Source: Pseudomonas marginalis (lineage in GTDB: Bacteria > Pseudomonadota > Gammaproteobacteria > Pseudomonadales > Pseudomonadaceae). Taken from it: a stretch of 64,000 nucleotides of DNA. The notes under the pieces are model-generated. The model did no database searches, had not been told where the DNA came from, and worked only from the letters and a program-made list of their open reading frames with translations. Below, in pieces: positions 9,130-16,617 of the stretch. Location: contig NZ_FNSU01000003.1 of the NCBI RefSeq assembly GCF_900105325.1, positions 186,001 through 250,000 of the forward strand. Reading direction: 5' to 3'. The position numbers and the translations under genes are program-made. Every line of letters starts with the position of its first letter. Within the stretch, counting starts at the first letter, position 1.

Positions 9130-9996
9130 TCAGCGAAAGATCACTGTCTTGTCCTGGTTGATGAACACCCGGTGTTCCAGGTGGTATTTCAGGGCTTTGG
9201 AAAGGGCCACGGTTTCGGTGTCGCGGCCGATGGCGACCAGCGAGTCGGGCAGGTGGGTATGGTCGACGCGCTGGATTTCCTGCTCGATGATCGGGCCTTC
9301 ATCCAGGTCGCTGGTGACGTAGTGGGCGGTGGCGCCGATCAGCTTGACGCCACGGTCATAGGCTTGGTGATACGGCTTGGCGCCCTTGAATCCTGGGAGG
9401 AACGAGTGGTGGATATTGATCGCCCGGCCCGACAGTTGCTGGCACAGGCCGTCGGACAGGATCTGCATGTAGCGCGCGAGCACCACCAGGTCGGTCTGGG
9501 TGTCTTCGACGATGCGCATCAGCTCGGCTTCCTGGCCGGCCTTGGTGTCCTGGGTGATCGGCAGGTAGATGAAGCGGATGCCTTCGCGTTCGGCCATCGC
9601 CCGCAGGTCCAGGTGGTTGGAGACCACGGCGGTGATGTGCATGTCCATCTCGCCCTTGCGGTGGCGGTAGAGCAGGTCGGTGAGGCAGTGGTCGAACTTG
9701 CTGACCATCAGCAGCACGCGGGTCGGTTGGCGCGAGCTGAACAACTGCCAGTGCATGTCGAAGCCACCGGCCAGGTCGCCGAGGCCTTTGCGCAGGGCGC
9801 CGATGTCGCCGCTCACGCCGGTGTTGAAACGGAACACCGCGCGCATGAAAAACTGCCCGGTGAACTCATCGTCGAACTGCGCCAGCTCGCTGATGTAGCA
9901 CTGCTGTTGGGCCAGGCACGCGCTGATCGCGGCGACGATCCCGGACGCCGCCGGGCAGGTGATCTTGAGAATGTAATGTTCGCGGGAGGCGTCCAT
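9130..9996 (-). CDS. purU: Formyltetrahydrofolate deformylase
   Basis: 288 residues, the normal PurU length. An N-terminal ACT domain (EHYILKITCPAASGIVAAISACLAQQ) precedes a formyltransferase-like hydrolase domain with NIHHSFLPGFKGAKPYHQA and GATAHYVTSDLDEGPIIEQ (catalytic Asp). It hydrolyses 10-formyl-THF to THF and formate. In this operon it regenerates THF from the C1 units produced by Tdm and DmmD and thus completes formaldehyde disposal. It sits 20 bp before tmm and 30 bp after dmmD. Confidence 0.95.
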   Translation of the reverse strand: MDASREHYILKITCPAASGIVAAISACLAQQQCYISELAQFDDEFTGQFFMRAVFRFNTGVSGDIGALRKGLGDLAGGFDMHWQLFSSRQPTRVLLMVSKFDHCLTDLLYRHRKGEMDMHITAVVSNHLDLRAMAEREGIRFIYLPITQDTKAGQEAELMRIVEDTQTDLVVLARYMQILSDGLCQQLSGRAINIHHSFLPGFKGAKPYHQAYDRGVKLIGATAHYVTSDLDEGPIIEQEIQRVDHTHLPDSLVAIGRDTETVALSKALKYHLEHRVFINQDKTVIFR

Positions 9997-10026
9997 CGAA
10001 AGCTCCTGAGTTCAGTGAAGGAAGGC

Positions 10027-11157
10027 TCAGCCCTTGGCCGTGCGCTTGGTTTTCTGCGGGTCGTCGAAGGGCAGGGCGTGGGTGCTGGCGCTGGCCTCAA
10101 GGCTGCCGCGAACCTGCAAGGCAATACCGGGTTCGGAACAGGCGACGCTCATGCGCGCGATGGCCATCGAGCGTTTGCTCAGGCGTGAATACATGCCGCA
10201 GGTGATCACGCCGACTTGTTGGTTGCCTTGCCACACAGTGTCGCCGGCCTCGGCGGCGCGGACGCCCTCAAGCAGCACGCCGGTGATTTTGAAGCGCTCC
10301 TGGCCGCGCAGGCGCAGGTGTTCTTCGGCGCCACGGAAGGCGTTCTTGCCAGGTGAAACAGTGAAATCCAGGCCCATTTCCCAGAGGGTGTCGCCGGCCT
10401 TCTGGTCGGCGAAGGGGTACATCTGCGAGTTGTCGTAGGGGAAAAACATCAGCGAGCTTTCCACCCGCAGCCAGTCCAGGGCGGTGAAGGCGCAGGGGAT
10501 GATCCCCAGGCTCGCGCCTTGTTCGAGGATGCTGTCCCACAGGAACGGCGCATCGGCGGCCTTGCAGAAAATCTCATAGCCACGTTCGCCGGTGTAGCCG
10601 GTGCGCGAGATCATCACCGGGCGGTCGAACAGGCGGGTTTGCAGGTGGTGGAAGTACGCCAGTTGGCGGATGCCCGGCACGTGTTCGGCGAGGAAATCCA
10701 CCGCCAGCGGACCTTGCAGCGACAGGTCGTGCAGGTCGTCATCGAACAGCACCGCCACTTGCCGGCCCTGGGCCGAGCGCACGAGCATTTCATGCCCGGT
10801 GCCGGCGCCATGCACCACCATGAACGCGTTGGGGCCGGTGCGGTAGACGATGCAGTCATCGACGAACTTGCCGTCCTCGTCGAGCATCGAGGCATACACC
10901 GATTTGCCCGGGTAGAGCTTGGCGATGTCGCGGGTGGTAGCCCACTGCAACAGGCTCTCGGCGTGGGGCCCCACGTAATGGACTTTTTTCAGGCCGGACA
11001 CGTCCATCAGGCCGGCGCGGGTGCGGATCGCCTGGTGGTGGTCGGCGAGGTCACTGCTGTAGGTCCAGGCAGTGCCCATGCCGTTCCAGTCTTCGAGGTG
11101 GGAGCCGAGGGCGCGGTGCCGGTCGGCCAATGCAGAAATACGCCATGAGTGGGTCAT
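10027..11157 (-). CDS. dmmD: GcvT-like THF-dependent aminomethyltransferase of the dimethylamine monooxygenase operon
   Basis: 376-residue GcvT family protein: AGLMDVSGLKKVHYVGPHAESLL, SRTGYTGERGYEIFC, TALDWLRVESSLMFF and QVGVITCGMYSRLSKRSMAIARM. It resembles the T-protein of glycine cleavage but lies with dimethylamine monooxygenase genes, where the homologue is named DmmD. It would capture the formaldehyde released from dimethylamine as 5,10-methylene-THF. Methyl-group chemistry on dimethylamine is inferred from position. The letter assignment follows the gene order A-B-C-D of this operon. Confidence 0.82.
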   Translation of the reverse strand: MTHSWRISALADRHRALGSHLEDWNGMGTAWTYSSDLADHHQAIRTRAGLMDVSGLKKVHYVGPHAESLLQWATTRDIAKLYPGKSVYASMLDEDGKFVDDCIVYRTGPNAFMVVHGAGTGHEMLVRSAQGRQVAVLFDDDLHDLSLQGPLAVDFLAEHVPGIRQLAYFHHLQTRLFDRPVMISRTGYTGERGYEIFCKAADAPFLWDSILEQGASLGIIPCAFTALDWLRVESSLMFFPYDNSQMYPFADQKAGDTLWEMGLDFTVSPGKNAFRGAEEHLRLRGQERFKITGVLLEGVRAAEAGDTVWQGNQQVGVITCGMYSRLSKRSMAIARMSVACSEPGIALQVRGSLEASASTHALPFDDPQKTKRTAKG

Positions 11158-11187
11158 GTGAGGTTCCTTGTCGTAGAAGAAGGGGCA

Positions 11188-12204
11188 TCAGGCCTGTGGG
11201 TCGAACTGGCTCAGCCACTCGACCAGCGTGTGGCGGTAGCGGGTCATGCCCTTGTAGTCGGCGATGGGGTCGGGCAGGTCGCGCAGCACACGGTGCAGGC
11301 GACAGCCCCAGCCGGGTTGCGTGACCAGTTCGTCCAGGCTGATCAGGTAGGTGCGGATGCTGAACATCACCGCGTGGCTGCGCGGCAGGCGCGCCATCAC
11401 TTGCAGCTCGACCCGCAGGTGCACCTGCTGGCCGACGTTCTGCGCGGTGATCCGGCCGCGATCGGCGCCCCATTCATGGAAGGTTTCCGGCGACGAATCC
11501 AGGCGCGGGTTGATGGTCAGGGTCCAGTTCAAGCGCCGTACCGGCTGGCCGACCTGCAGGTTGAGCAGGTACTTCAGCGCCCGTTCGAACACGCCCATCT
11601 GATGGGCCATGGGCACCGGTGCGTGCCATTGCTTGAAACTCATGCCGGCGTCGAACGCCAGCGACCAGTCGGCCGGGCTGGTGACCAGGCCGGCGTCCAT
11701 GTACAGGTCGCCGTCGCGCTGGTCGAGCAGGGCGAAATCCCCCTGCACCTGGCGGCCGATGTACTCCAGCGGCGCACAGGGCAGGCTGCTGGCATCGCCG
11801 AAGATGAAGGCCTGGTCGATGTCCAACAGGTGGTTGCGCCACTGCCAGCGCTCGCCGTTTTGCGTCAGGCTGAACGACTGCGGGTAGTCGGCGGCCAGGT
11901 GTTCCATGATCATCTGCAGCGCATCCCAGGCCGCCACTTGCATGTGGGGCATCACCAGGTAGCGGCGTGGGTCCTTGTCCAGCACCAGGGCGCGCTCGGC
12001 CATTTCCGAGCGGTAGTGCTCGTCGATGTCGAAGGCGTGCTCATAGATCGAGCCGGGGTCGCGGGAGATGGCCGGTTCGATGTTTACCGAGTACAGGTAG
12101 CTGTCCTCGATAAAGGGAAAGGGGAAACGCCGGATCGCTGCCGGGCTGTTGCGAAAGCTGAAATCGTCGCGATAGCTCAGCACGGGGCTCGTTTGCAGGG
12201 GCAT
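11188..12204 (-). CDS. dmmC: Heme-dependent oxidative N-demethylase (DUF3445), dimethylamine monooxygenase catalytic subunit
   Basis: 338 residues of the DUF3445 family, with RFPFPFIEDSYLYSVNIEP, SLAFDAGMSFKQWHAPVP and NWTLTINPRLDS. Members are heme-containing N-demethylases that receive electrons from a ferredoxin reductase, here the next gene upstream. The reaction expected is dimethylamine + O2 to methylamine + formaldehyde. ATG at 12204 is preferred because AGGAG lies 8 bases upstream; an in-frame GTG at 12213 is possible. The subunit letter may differ between published naming schemes. Confidence 0.85.
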   Translation of the reverse strand: MPLQTSPVLSYRDDFSFRNSPAAIRRFPFPFIEDSYLYSVNIEPAISRDPGSIYEHAFDIDEHYRSEMAERALVLDKDPRRYLVMPHMQVAAWDALQMIMEHLAADYPQSFSLTQNGERWQWRNHLLDIDQAFIFGDASSLPCAPLEYIGRQVQGDFALLDQRDGDLYMDAGLVTSPADWSLAFDAGMSFKQWHAPVPMAHQMGVFERALKYLLNLQVGQPVRRLNWTLTINPRLDSSPETFHEWGADRGRITAQNVGQQVHLRVELQVMARLPRSHAVMFSIRTYLISLDELVTQPGWGCRLHRVLRDLPDPIADYKGMTRYRHTLVEWLSQFDPQA

Positions 12205-12215
12205 GGCACTCACTC

Positions 12216-13145
12216 CTATAGGTCCAGCGAAACGCAGGGGCCGCTGCCGCGCGAGACGCAGGGCATCAGAAAGTCGGCCTGCTCGGCCGGGCTGAGGAAG
12301 CTGTCGCGGTGTTCGATGGCGCCGCCCTGGTGGCGCGTGATGCACTGGCCGCAGACTCCGCCACGGCACAGGTTGGGCACCTGTAGTCCGGCGTGTTCCA
12401 GGGCTTCGAGCAGGCTTTGCTCGGCCTCGACCCGCAGGCGTCGGCCGCTGCGCAGCAGCTGCAGGTCGAATGGCTGGCCGGGTTGTGCGCCCTTGAAGGC
12501 TTCCGAATGCACACGCCTGCTCGGCCAACCGAGGCGTGTGGCGTGTTGCTCAACCGCCTCGAGCAAGGGCTGCGGGCCACAGGTGTAGACGTGGCTGCCC
12601 AGCGGCCGGTTGCCGAGGATTGGGTTAAGGTCCGGGCGCCGGTCGTAGGTGTGCAGGCGCGGGCCGAGACGCTGTTGCAGCTCGTCGAGATAGGCGTCGC
12701 TGAGGCCCCGGCGGAACAGGTAATGCAGCTCGAAGTTGGCCTGCTGTTGTTCCATCGCGGCGATATAGGCCATGAACGGCGTGATCCCGATCCCGGCGGC
12801 GATGAGGATATGCAGGTGCGCGGTGCCATGGGGCGCGAACAGATTGGCCGGTGGTGAAATCTGCAGGGTGTCGCCGACCTGCACCTGCCTGTGCAGGTAC
12901 TGCGAGCCACCGCGCGAGGCATCTTGCAGGCGCACGGCGATGCGGTAGTGCTGGGTGTGCGCCGGGTCGCTGGTGAGTGAATAGGCGTTGCGCACCGTGC
13001 CCTCGCCCAGCGGCAGGTGCACCTGCACGTGGCTGCCGGGCGAGAAGCCGGGCAGGCTGCCCGTGGCGGGCGTCAGGGTGAATTCGCGCACCACCGGCGT
13101 GAGCATGCGTGCGGCGCTGACCTGGACGTTGAGGGCCGCGCTCAT
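12216..13145 (-). CDS. dmmB: PDR/VanB-type ferredoxin oxidoreductase, dimethylamine monooxygenase reductase subunit
   Basis: 309 residues. It has a flavin-binding barrel (RNAYSLTSDP), an NAD(P)H domain (LIAAGIGITPFMAYIA and YTCGPQPLLEAV) and a C-terminal plant-type [2Fe-2S] ferredoxin with CRGGVCGQC plus a later Cys in LMPCVSRG. It passes electrons from NAD(P)H to the heme subunit. The start at 13145 overlaps the dmmA stop by 4 bp (ATGA). A longer upstream frame only reads through dmmA and is not coding. Confidence 0.9.
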   Translation of the reverse strand: MSAALNVQVSAARMLTPVVREFTLTPATGSLPGFSPGSHVQVHLPLGEGTVRNAYSLTSDPAHTQHYRIAVRLQDASRGGSQYLHRQVQVGDTLQISPPANLFAPHGTAHLHILIAAGIGITPFMAYIAAMEQQQANFELHYLFRRGLSDAYLDELQQRLGPRLHTYDRRPDLNPILGNRPLGSHVYTCGPQPLLEAVEQHATRLGWPSRRVHSEAFKGAQPGQPFDLQLLRSGRRLRVEAEQSLLEALEHAGLQVPNLCRGGVCGQCITRHQGGAIEHRDSFLSPAEQADFLMPCVSRGSGPCVSLDL

Positions 13146-13585
13146 GGCTGGAACCCCGCGTAGGGTTGGTCGGGGTTGATGCACACGCCGAGATACGCCC
13201 CCAGGCGCCGGGAAAAATGCGTGCGGACCTCCAGCCCGACGTGGCAGCCGATGCAGTTCAACAGCGGCTCCGGCCCGGCCGCCTGGGTCAGGCCGCAGTG
13301 TGCGCAATACACCTGGCGCAGGCCGGGGATGCAGGTCATGTCGATCTCGTCGTGTTCCAGGCCAGCGACGCGGGCCTCGCCGTGCACACGCCAGATAAAG
13401 GCTTCGTCGCCCAGCAGGTAGAGCCGGCAGCCCACGGTGGCGCTGGCCAGCGCCTGTTGCAGGCGTCGCGCAAACTCGGGGTGTTCGCCGTTCAACAGCA
13501 CGGGCATGTGCAGTTCGCTGATGAACGCTGCGCTGGCGGCGGCTGATTGCATCACCACGATGGGGCGGCTGCGGGTAGGCGTCAT
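13142..13585 (-). CDS. dmmA: Dimethylamine monooxygenase subunit DmmA family protein
   Basis: 147-residue small subunit with two CxxC knuckles in its C-terminal half (CAHC at 94-97, CIGC at 111-114), consistent with a bound metal such as zinc or a rubredoxin-like iron. An N-terminal fold (PVLLNGEHPEFARRLQQALA... YLLGDEAFIWRVHG) resembles a small Rossmann-like unit. It is the first gene of the operon; the ribosome-binding site GGAGAG lies 7 bases before ATG. Its exact role in the monooxygenase (electron transfer or assembly) cannot be told from the sequence. Confidence 0.8.
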   Translation of the reverse strand: MTPTRSRPIVVMQSAAASAAFISELHMPVLLNGEHPEFARRLQQALASATVGCRLYLLGDEAFIWRVHGEARVAGLEHDEIDMTCIPGLRQVYCAHCGLTQAAGPEPLLNCIGCHVGLEVRTHFSRRLGAYLGVCINPDQPYAGFQP

Positions 13586-13621
13586 GCGGGCTCTCCACGG
13601 TGTGTGTTTGTTTCCTGTTGG

Positions 13622-13653
13622 GAGAGATACTTTCCTATGGGGAAAATCTTCTC
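13622..13653. promoter_or_regulatory. Imperfect palindrome in the dmmA / sensor-kinase divergent promoter
   Basis: The inner arms TTTCC and GGAAA flank TATGG; the outer arms GAGAGAT and ATCTTCTC extend it to ~32 bp. It lies between the divergent start codons (13585 minus, 13671 plus), where an activator such as the adjacent NarL-type regulator could bind. No experimental site of this sequence is known to me. Confidence 0.45.
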
Positions 13654-13670
13654 AATCTGGAAAAAGGGCT

Positions 13671-14882
13671 ATGCCTTTGGAGATAAGCCTTGCGCGCCGG
13701 CCATTCGGGGCATGGAAGTTGCTGGGCCTTTCGACCACACAGAGCAACCGGACGGGGAGTTATCAAAGAGTGCTGACACGACCAAAAGGCTGGCCGCTCT
13801 GGTTGGGGCCTGTACGCGCCGAACAGGCGCGCAGCGTGCGCAGGTTGTTGGCCGGGTTGCCCCTGCACGCTGACGGTGCCTTGTCGGGTTTCCTGGACCG
13901 TTTCGACGCACTGCTGCCGCCTGCCCGGCTTAACCTGATCCTCGGCGGCGAAGACCTGGGCCCGACGCGGCGAGGGTGGGTCGACGGCTGCCAGGCGGTC
14001 GCGCGTTGCCCCTGGCGCGACGCCAGCGTGACGGACGCTCCCCAAGCCTGCGGACCTTGCCGGCAACGGGGCGTGCACCGTCTGGTGTGCGCCTTGCCCG
14101 AGGGTGAAAAGGGCGCATTGCTGCTCGACACCCCCCGGCGCGCCGGTGCCAGTTGGCGCCAGTTACTGGAAGAGGCGGCGCAGGCGGTAGGCGTGAGCGT
14201 ACGCCTGCGCAGCCACAACCGTGAGCAGCAGCGCAAACAGGCGACCTCCCGCCACGGCGCCCTGGCCCGTGAGCTGCACGATTCGGTGGCGCAGCAGTTG
14301 GGCTACCTGTCGTTCCAGGCCCATGGCTTGCAGTCGCAGCTGGGCGAGCCGGCACTGCAGGACTTGTGCACCGGCCTGAGCCAACTGCAACGCCAGGTGC
14401 GCGAGCTGATCACCAGTGCGCGTCTGACCATGGACGGGCGCTCGCTGCGCCAGGCCCTGGCCGATTCGGTCGCGGAGTTCTCGCGGCGCTGCATCATTGT
14501 CTTCGAACTCGACAACCGCCTGGCCGACGACGCCCTGAGCCCGGAAACCGAATTGCAGATCCTGCAGATCATTCGCGAGGCCCTGGCCAATGCGGTGCGG
14601 CATTCCCACGCGCGCCACGTGCGCATCGAACTGCGCCAGACCCAGGACGGCGACGCCTCGGTGTCGGTGGAAGACGATGGCATCGGCTTGATCCCGGCCT
14701 GCGACGAGCACAACCATTTCGGCCTGGCGATTATCCGCGAGCGCGCCGCCAGCATCGGCGCACGGCTGAGCATAGAAGCGATCCGCCCGCACGGGGTGCG
14801 CGTGCACCTTGGCCTGCGCCGCCACCACGATCTGCCACAGGGGAGTCTCGATGGACTGCACGACCTTATTACTGATCGATGA
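13671..14882 (+). CDS. Cytoplasmic sensor histidine kinase (NarX/HisKA_3 type) with a Cys-rich input region
   Basis: About 404 residues with no membrane segment. The transmitter has ELHDSVAQQLGYLS (phospho-acceptor His 203), then the N box REALANAVRHSHARH and G box EDDGIGL (335-340). The input region holds Cys at 107, 113, 127, 130 and 140, including CGPC, which could bind an Fe-S cluster or metal. It overlaps the downstream regulator gene by 32 bp and is divergent from the dmm-tmm-tdm operon, so it probably senses an amine-related or redox signal for that operon. Start is uncertain: ATG 13671 has a weak ribosome site, and GTG 13770 follows GGGGAG. Confidence 0.82.
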   Translation: MPLEISLARRPFGAWKLLGLSTTQSNRTGSYQRVLTRPKGWPLWLGPVRAEQARSVRRLLAGLPLHADGALSGFLDRFDALLPPARLNLILGGEDLGPTRRGWVDGCQAVARCPWRDASVTDAPQACGPCRQRGVHRLVCALPEGEKGALLLDTPRRAGASWRQLLEEAAQAVGVSVRLRSHNREQQRKQATSRHGALARELHDSVAQQLGYLSFQAHGLQSQLGEPALQDLCTGLSQLQRQVRELITSARLTMDGRSLRQALADSVAEFSRRCIIVFELDNRLADDALSPETELQILQIIREALANAVRHSHARHVRIELRQTQDGDASVSVEDDGIGLIPACDEHNHFGLAIIRERAASIGARLSIEAIRPHGVRVHLGLRRHHDLPQGSLDGLHDLITDR

Positions 14883-15510
14883 TCACCCGTTGTTTCGCAA
14901 GGGCCTGGCGCAGTTGTTCGATGCCAGCGGCGACTTCGAAGTGGTGGGGCAGGCGGCCAGCGGCCGCGAGGGCATCAACCTGGCCGTGAGCCTGACGCCG
15001 CAACAGGTGCTGCTGGATTTGCACATGCCTGGCCTCAGCGGATTACAGGTGCTGGATGAGCTGCGCCAGTTGCGCCTGGATTGCCAGGTGGTGGTGCTCA
15101 CCGCCTCCATGGACCGCGCCGAGTTGCTCACGGCCTTGCGCCTGGGCGCCAGCGGTTATGTGCTCAAGGAAACCGAGCCGGATGCGTTGCTGGCGTATAT
15201 GCGCAACTGCCACAAGGGCGCGATCGTGCTGGATTCGAGCCTGATTGCCTTGCTCGCCGACCAGGCGGAGCCCACGCAAGCGTGTGAGGCTGCGGGCAGC
15301 GAAAACCTTACCGAGCGCGAAGGCCAGACCCTGGCGCTGATCGCCGCCGGCATGAGCAACAAACAGATCGGCCGGGAGCTGGGGATCAGCGACGGCACGG
15401 TGAAAATCTACGTGCGCAGCCTGTTGCAGAAGCTCGGCCTGCATTCGCGCCTGGAGCTGGCGGCCTGGGTGCACAGCGGCGCCTTGATGAAACACGAGGA
15501 GCGCCACTAG
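14851..15510 (+). CDS. NarL/LuxR-family response regulator
   Basis: 219 residues. The receiver domain starts LLLIDDHPLFRKGLAQLF, with phospho-acceptor Asp 56 in VLLDLHMPG. The C-terminal LuxR helix-turn-helix is LTEREGQTLALIAAGMSNKQIGRELGISDGTVKIYVRSLLQKL. ATG 14851 is chosen because AGGGGAG lies 5 bases upstream. It overlaps the kinase gene and abuts the PAS gene, so the three form one operon. It is the likely DNA-binding regulator of the divergent methylated-amine operon. Confidence 0.92.
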   Translation: MDCTTLLLIDDHPLFRKGLAQLFDASGDFEVVGQAASGREGINLAVSLTPQQVLLDLHMPGLSGLQVLDELRQLRLDCQVVVLTASMDRAELLTALRLGASGYVLKETEPDALLAYMRNCHKGAIVLDSSLIALLADQAEPTQACEAAGSENLTEREGQTLALIAAGMSNKQIGRELGISDGTVKIYVRSLLQKLGLHSRLELAAWVHSGALMKHEERH

Positions 15511-16251
15511 ATGAGGGACAGCCCCGAAGCGTTTGCGCCCCCGCCGATTGACCTGATGGATTGCTTTCCCGCCGCCTTATTGCAACTGCGCGACAACGGC
15601 CAGATCGCCCACTTCAACCTGGCCTGGGCCGAGTTGATGGGCCCGCCGGGCGCGGAGCGCAACCTGATGGACTACGTGCACCAGGAAGACCGCCCGCTAT
15701 GGCGCCAGGCCTTGAATGAACTGCGCCGCCGCCCCGACACCTCATTCAACCAGCGCCTGCGCTTTGTGCACCCCAGTGGCGAACTGCGCTGGTTCGAGAT
15801 CAGCCTCAAGCGCGGCCCCCAAGGCTTCTATTTGGTGGCCGGGGACGTTACTGCCCACAAGCGCCGCGAAATCGCCTGGCAGGCCAGCCAGCGCAGCAGC
15901 ATGAGCTTGCTCGACAGCATGCCGGGCCTGATCTATCGCGGCCGCAACAACCGCGACTGGACCATGGAATTCGTCAGCGCCGGCTGCCTGCAACTCACCG
16001 GCTACCCTGCCGAACGCCTGGTGGACAACCATGAGTTCACCTACAACAGCCTGATCCTGGCGCAGGACGCTGACTACGTATGGCGCGAGGTGCAATATGC
16101 GTTGTCACGGCAGGAGCCGTTCGAGCTCAATTACCGGATTCGCTGCGCCGACCGCTCGATCAAGCATGTGTGGGAGAAGGGCGTGGGGATTTATGCGGAT
16201 ACCCGTGAGGTGTTGGGGATCGAGGGGGCGATTTTCGAGCGCAAGAGTTGA
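15511..16251 (+). CDS. Double-PAS domain protein without output domain
   Basis: 246 residues. The first PAS/PAC unit covers about 12-120 (DNGQIAHFNLAWAELMG ... SGELRWFEISLKRGPQGFYLVAGDVT). The second covers about 130-246 (MPGLIYRGRNNRDWTMEFVSAGCLQLTGYPAERLV ... IKHVWEKGVGIYADTREVLGIEGAIFE). There is no kinase, GGDEF, EAL or DNA-binding domain. It starts right after the regulator stop. It may be a third component that binds a ligand and modulates the kinase by PAS-PAS contact; this is inference. Confidence 0.8.
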   Translation: MRDSPEAFAPPPIDLMDCFPAALLQLRDNGQIAHFNLAWAELMGPPGAERNLMDYVHQEDRPLWRQALNELRRRPDTSFNQRLRFVHPSGELRWFEISLKRGPQGFYLVAGDVTAHKRREIAWQASQRSSMSLLDSMPGLIYRGRNNRDWTMEFVSAGCLQLTGYPAERLVDNHEFTYNSLILAQDADYVWREVQYALSRQEPFELNYRIRCADRSIKHVWEKGVGIYADTREVLGIEGAIFERKS

Positions 16252-16311
16252 CGGATAAACGCACCTCAAATGTGGGAGGGGCGGTGCGACGATTCGACTT
16301 GCCCCCGATGA

Positions 16312-16541
16312 GCATAGGTATCTACACAACTCTTAAAGGCTGACACATAACTCTGTGGTGAGCGGGCTTGCCCCGCGCTGGGCTGCGAAGCGGCCCCAAT
16401 AAGGTCACCGAAGAGTGCCAGAATCAATCGAGGTGAAGGTTTTGGGGCTGCTTCGCAACCCAGCGCGGGGCAAGCCCGCTCACCACAGAAGCCTAATTGC
16501 CATAGATTTCGTATTCACTGGAAGTTGTGTAGATACCCATG
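16312..16541. mobile_element. MITE-like element with GGTATCTACA termini, flanked by 9-bp repeats
   Basis: The left end is GCATAGGTATCTACACAACT and the right end is AGTTGTGTAGATACCCATG, an inverted match of about 18 bp. The element is bracketed by identical CCCCGATGA copies (16303-16311 and 16542-16550). It has no ORF. The inner BIME (16353-16488) splits it; without it the element is ~94 bp. A second copy is at 44486-44567. Confidence 0.55.
16353..16488. repeat. BIME (GAGCGGGCTTGCCCCGCGCTGGG type)
   Basis: Inverted pair: CTGTGGTGAGCGGGCTTGCC at 16353 against its reverse complement ending at 16488, with inner arms CTGCGAAGCGGCCCC and GGGGCTGCTTCGCA. The same BIME class makes up the tandem array after araH. 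Confidence 0.85.
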
Positions 16542-16617
16542 CCCCGATGAGGGAGTGTCAGTGAATGCATCTTTAACTGACACAACGCTATCGGGCAAGC
16601 CCCCTCCCACATGGGAT

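Larger units (their letters stand above)
16270..16613. repeat. REP pair split by a nested repeat element
   Basis: The outer arms are GTGGGAGGGG... at 16272 and ...CCCCTCCCACAT ending near 16612. Between them lies a ~230-bp element with its own inverted ends (16312-16541), which in turn contains a BIME (16353-16488). The gap 16252-16617 holds only these repeats. Confidence 0.75.
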
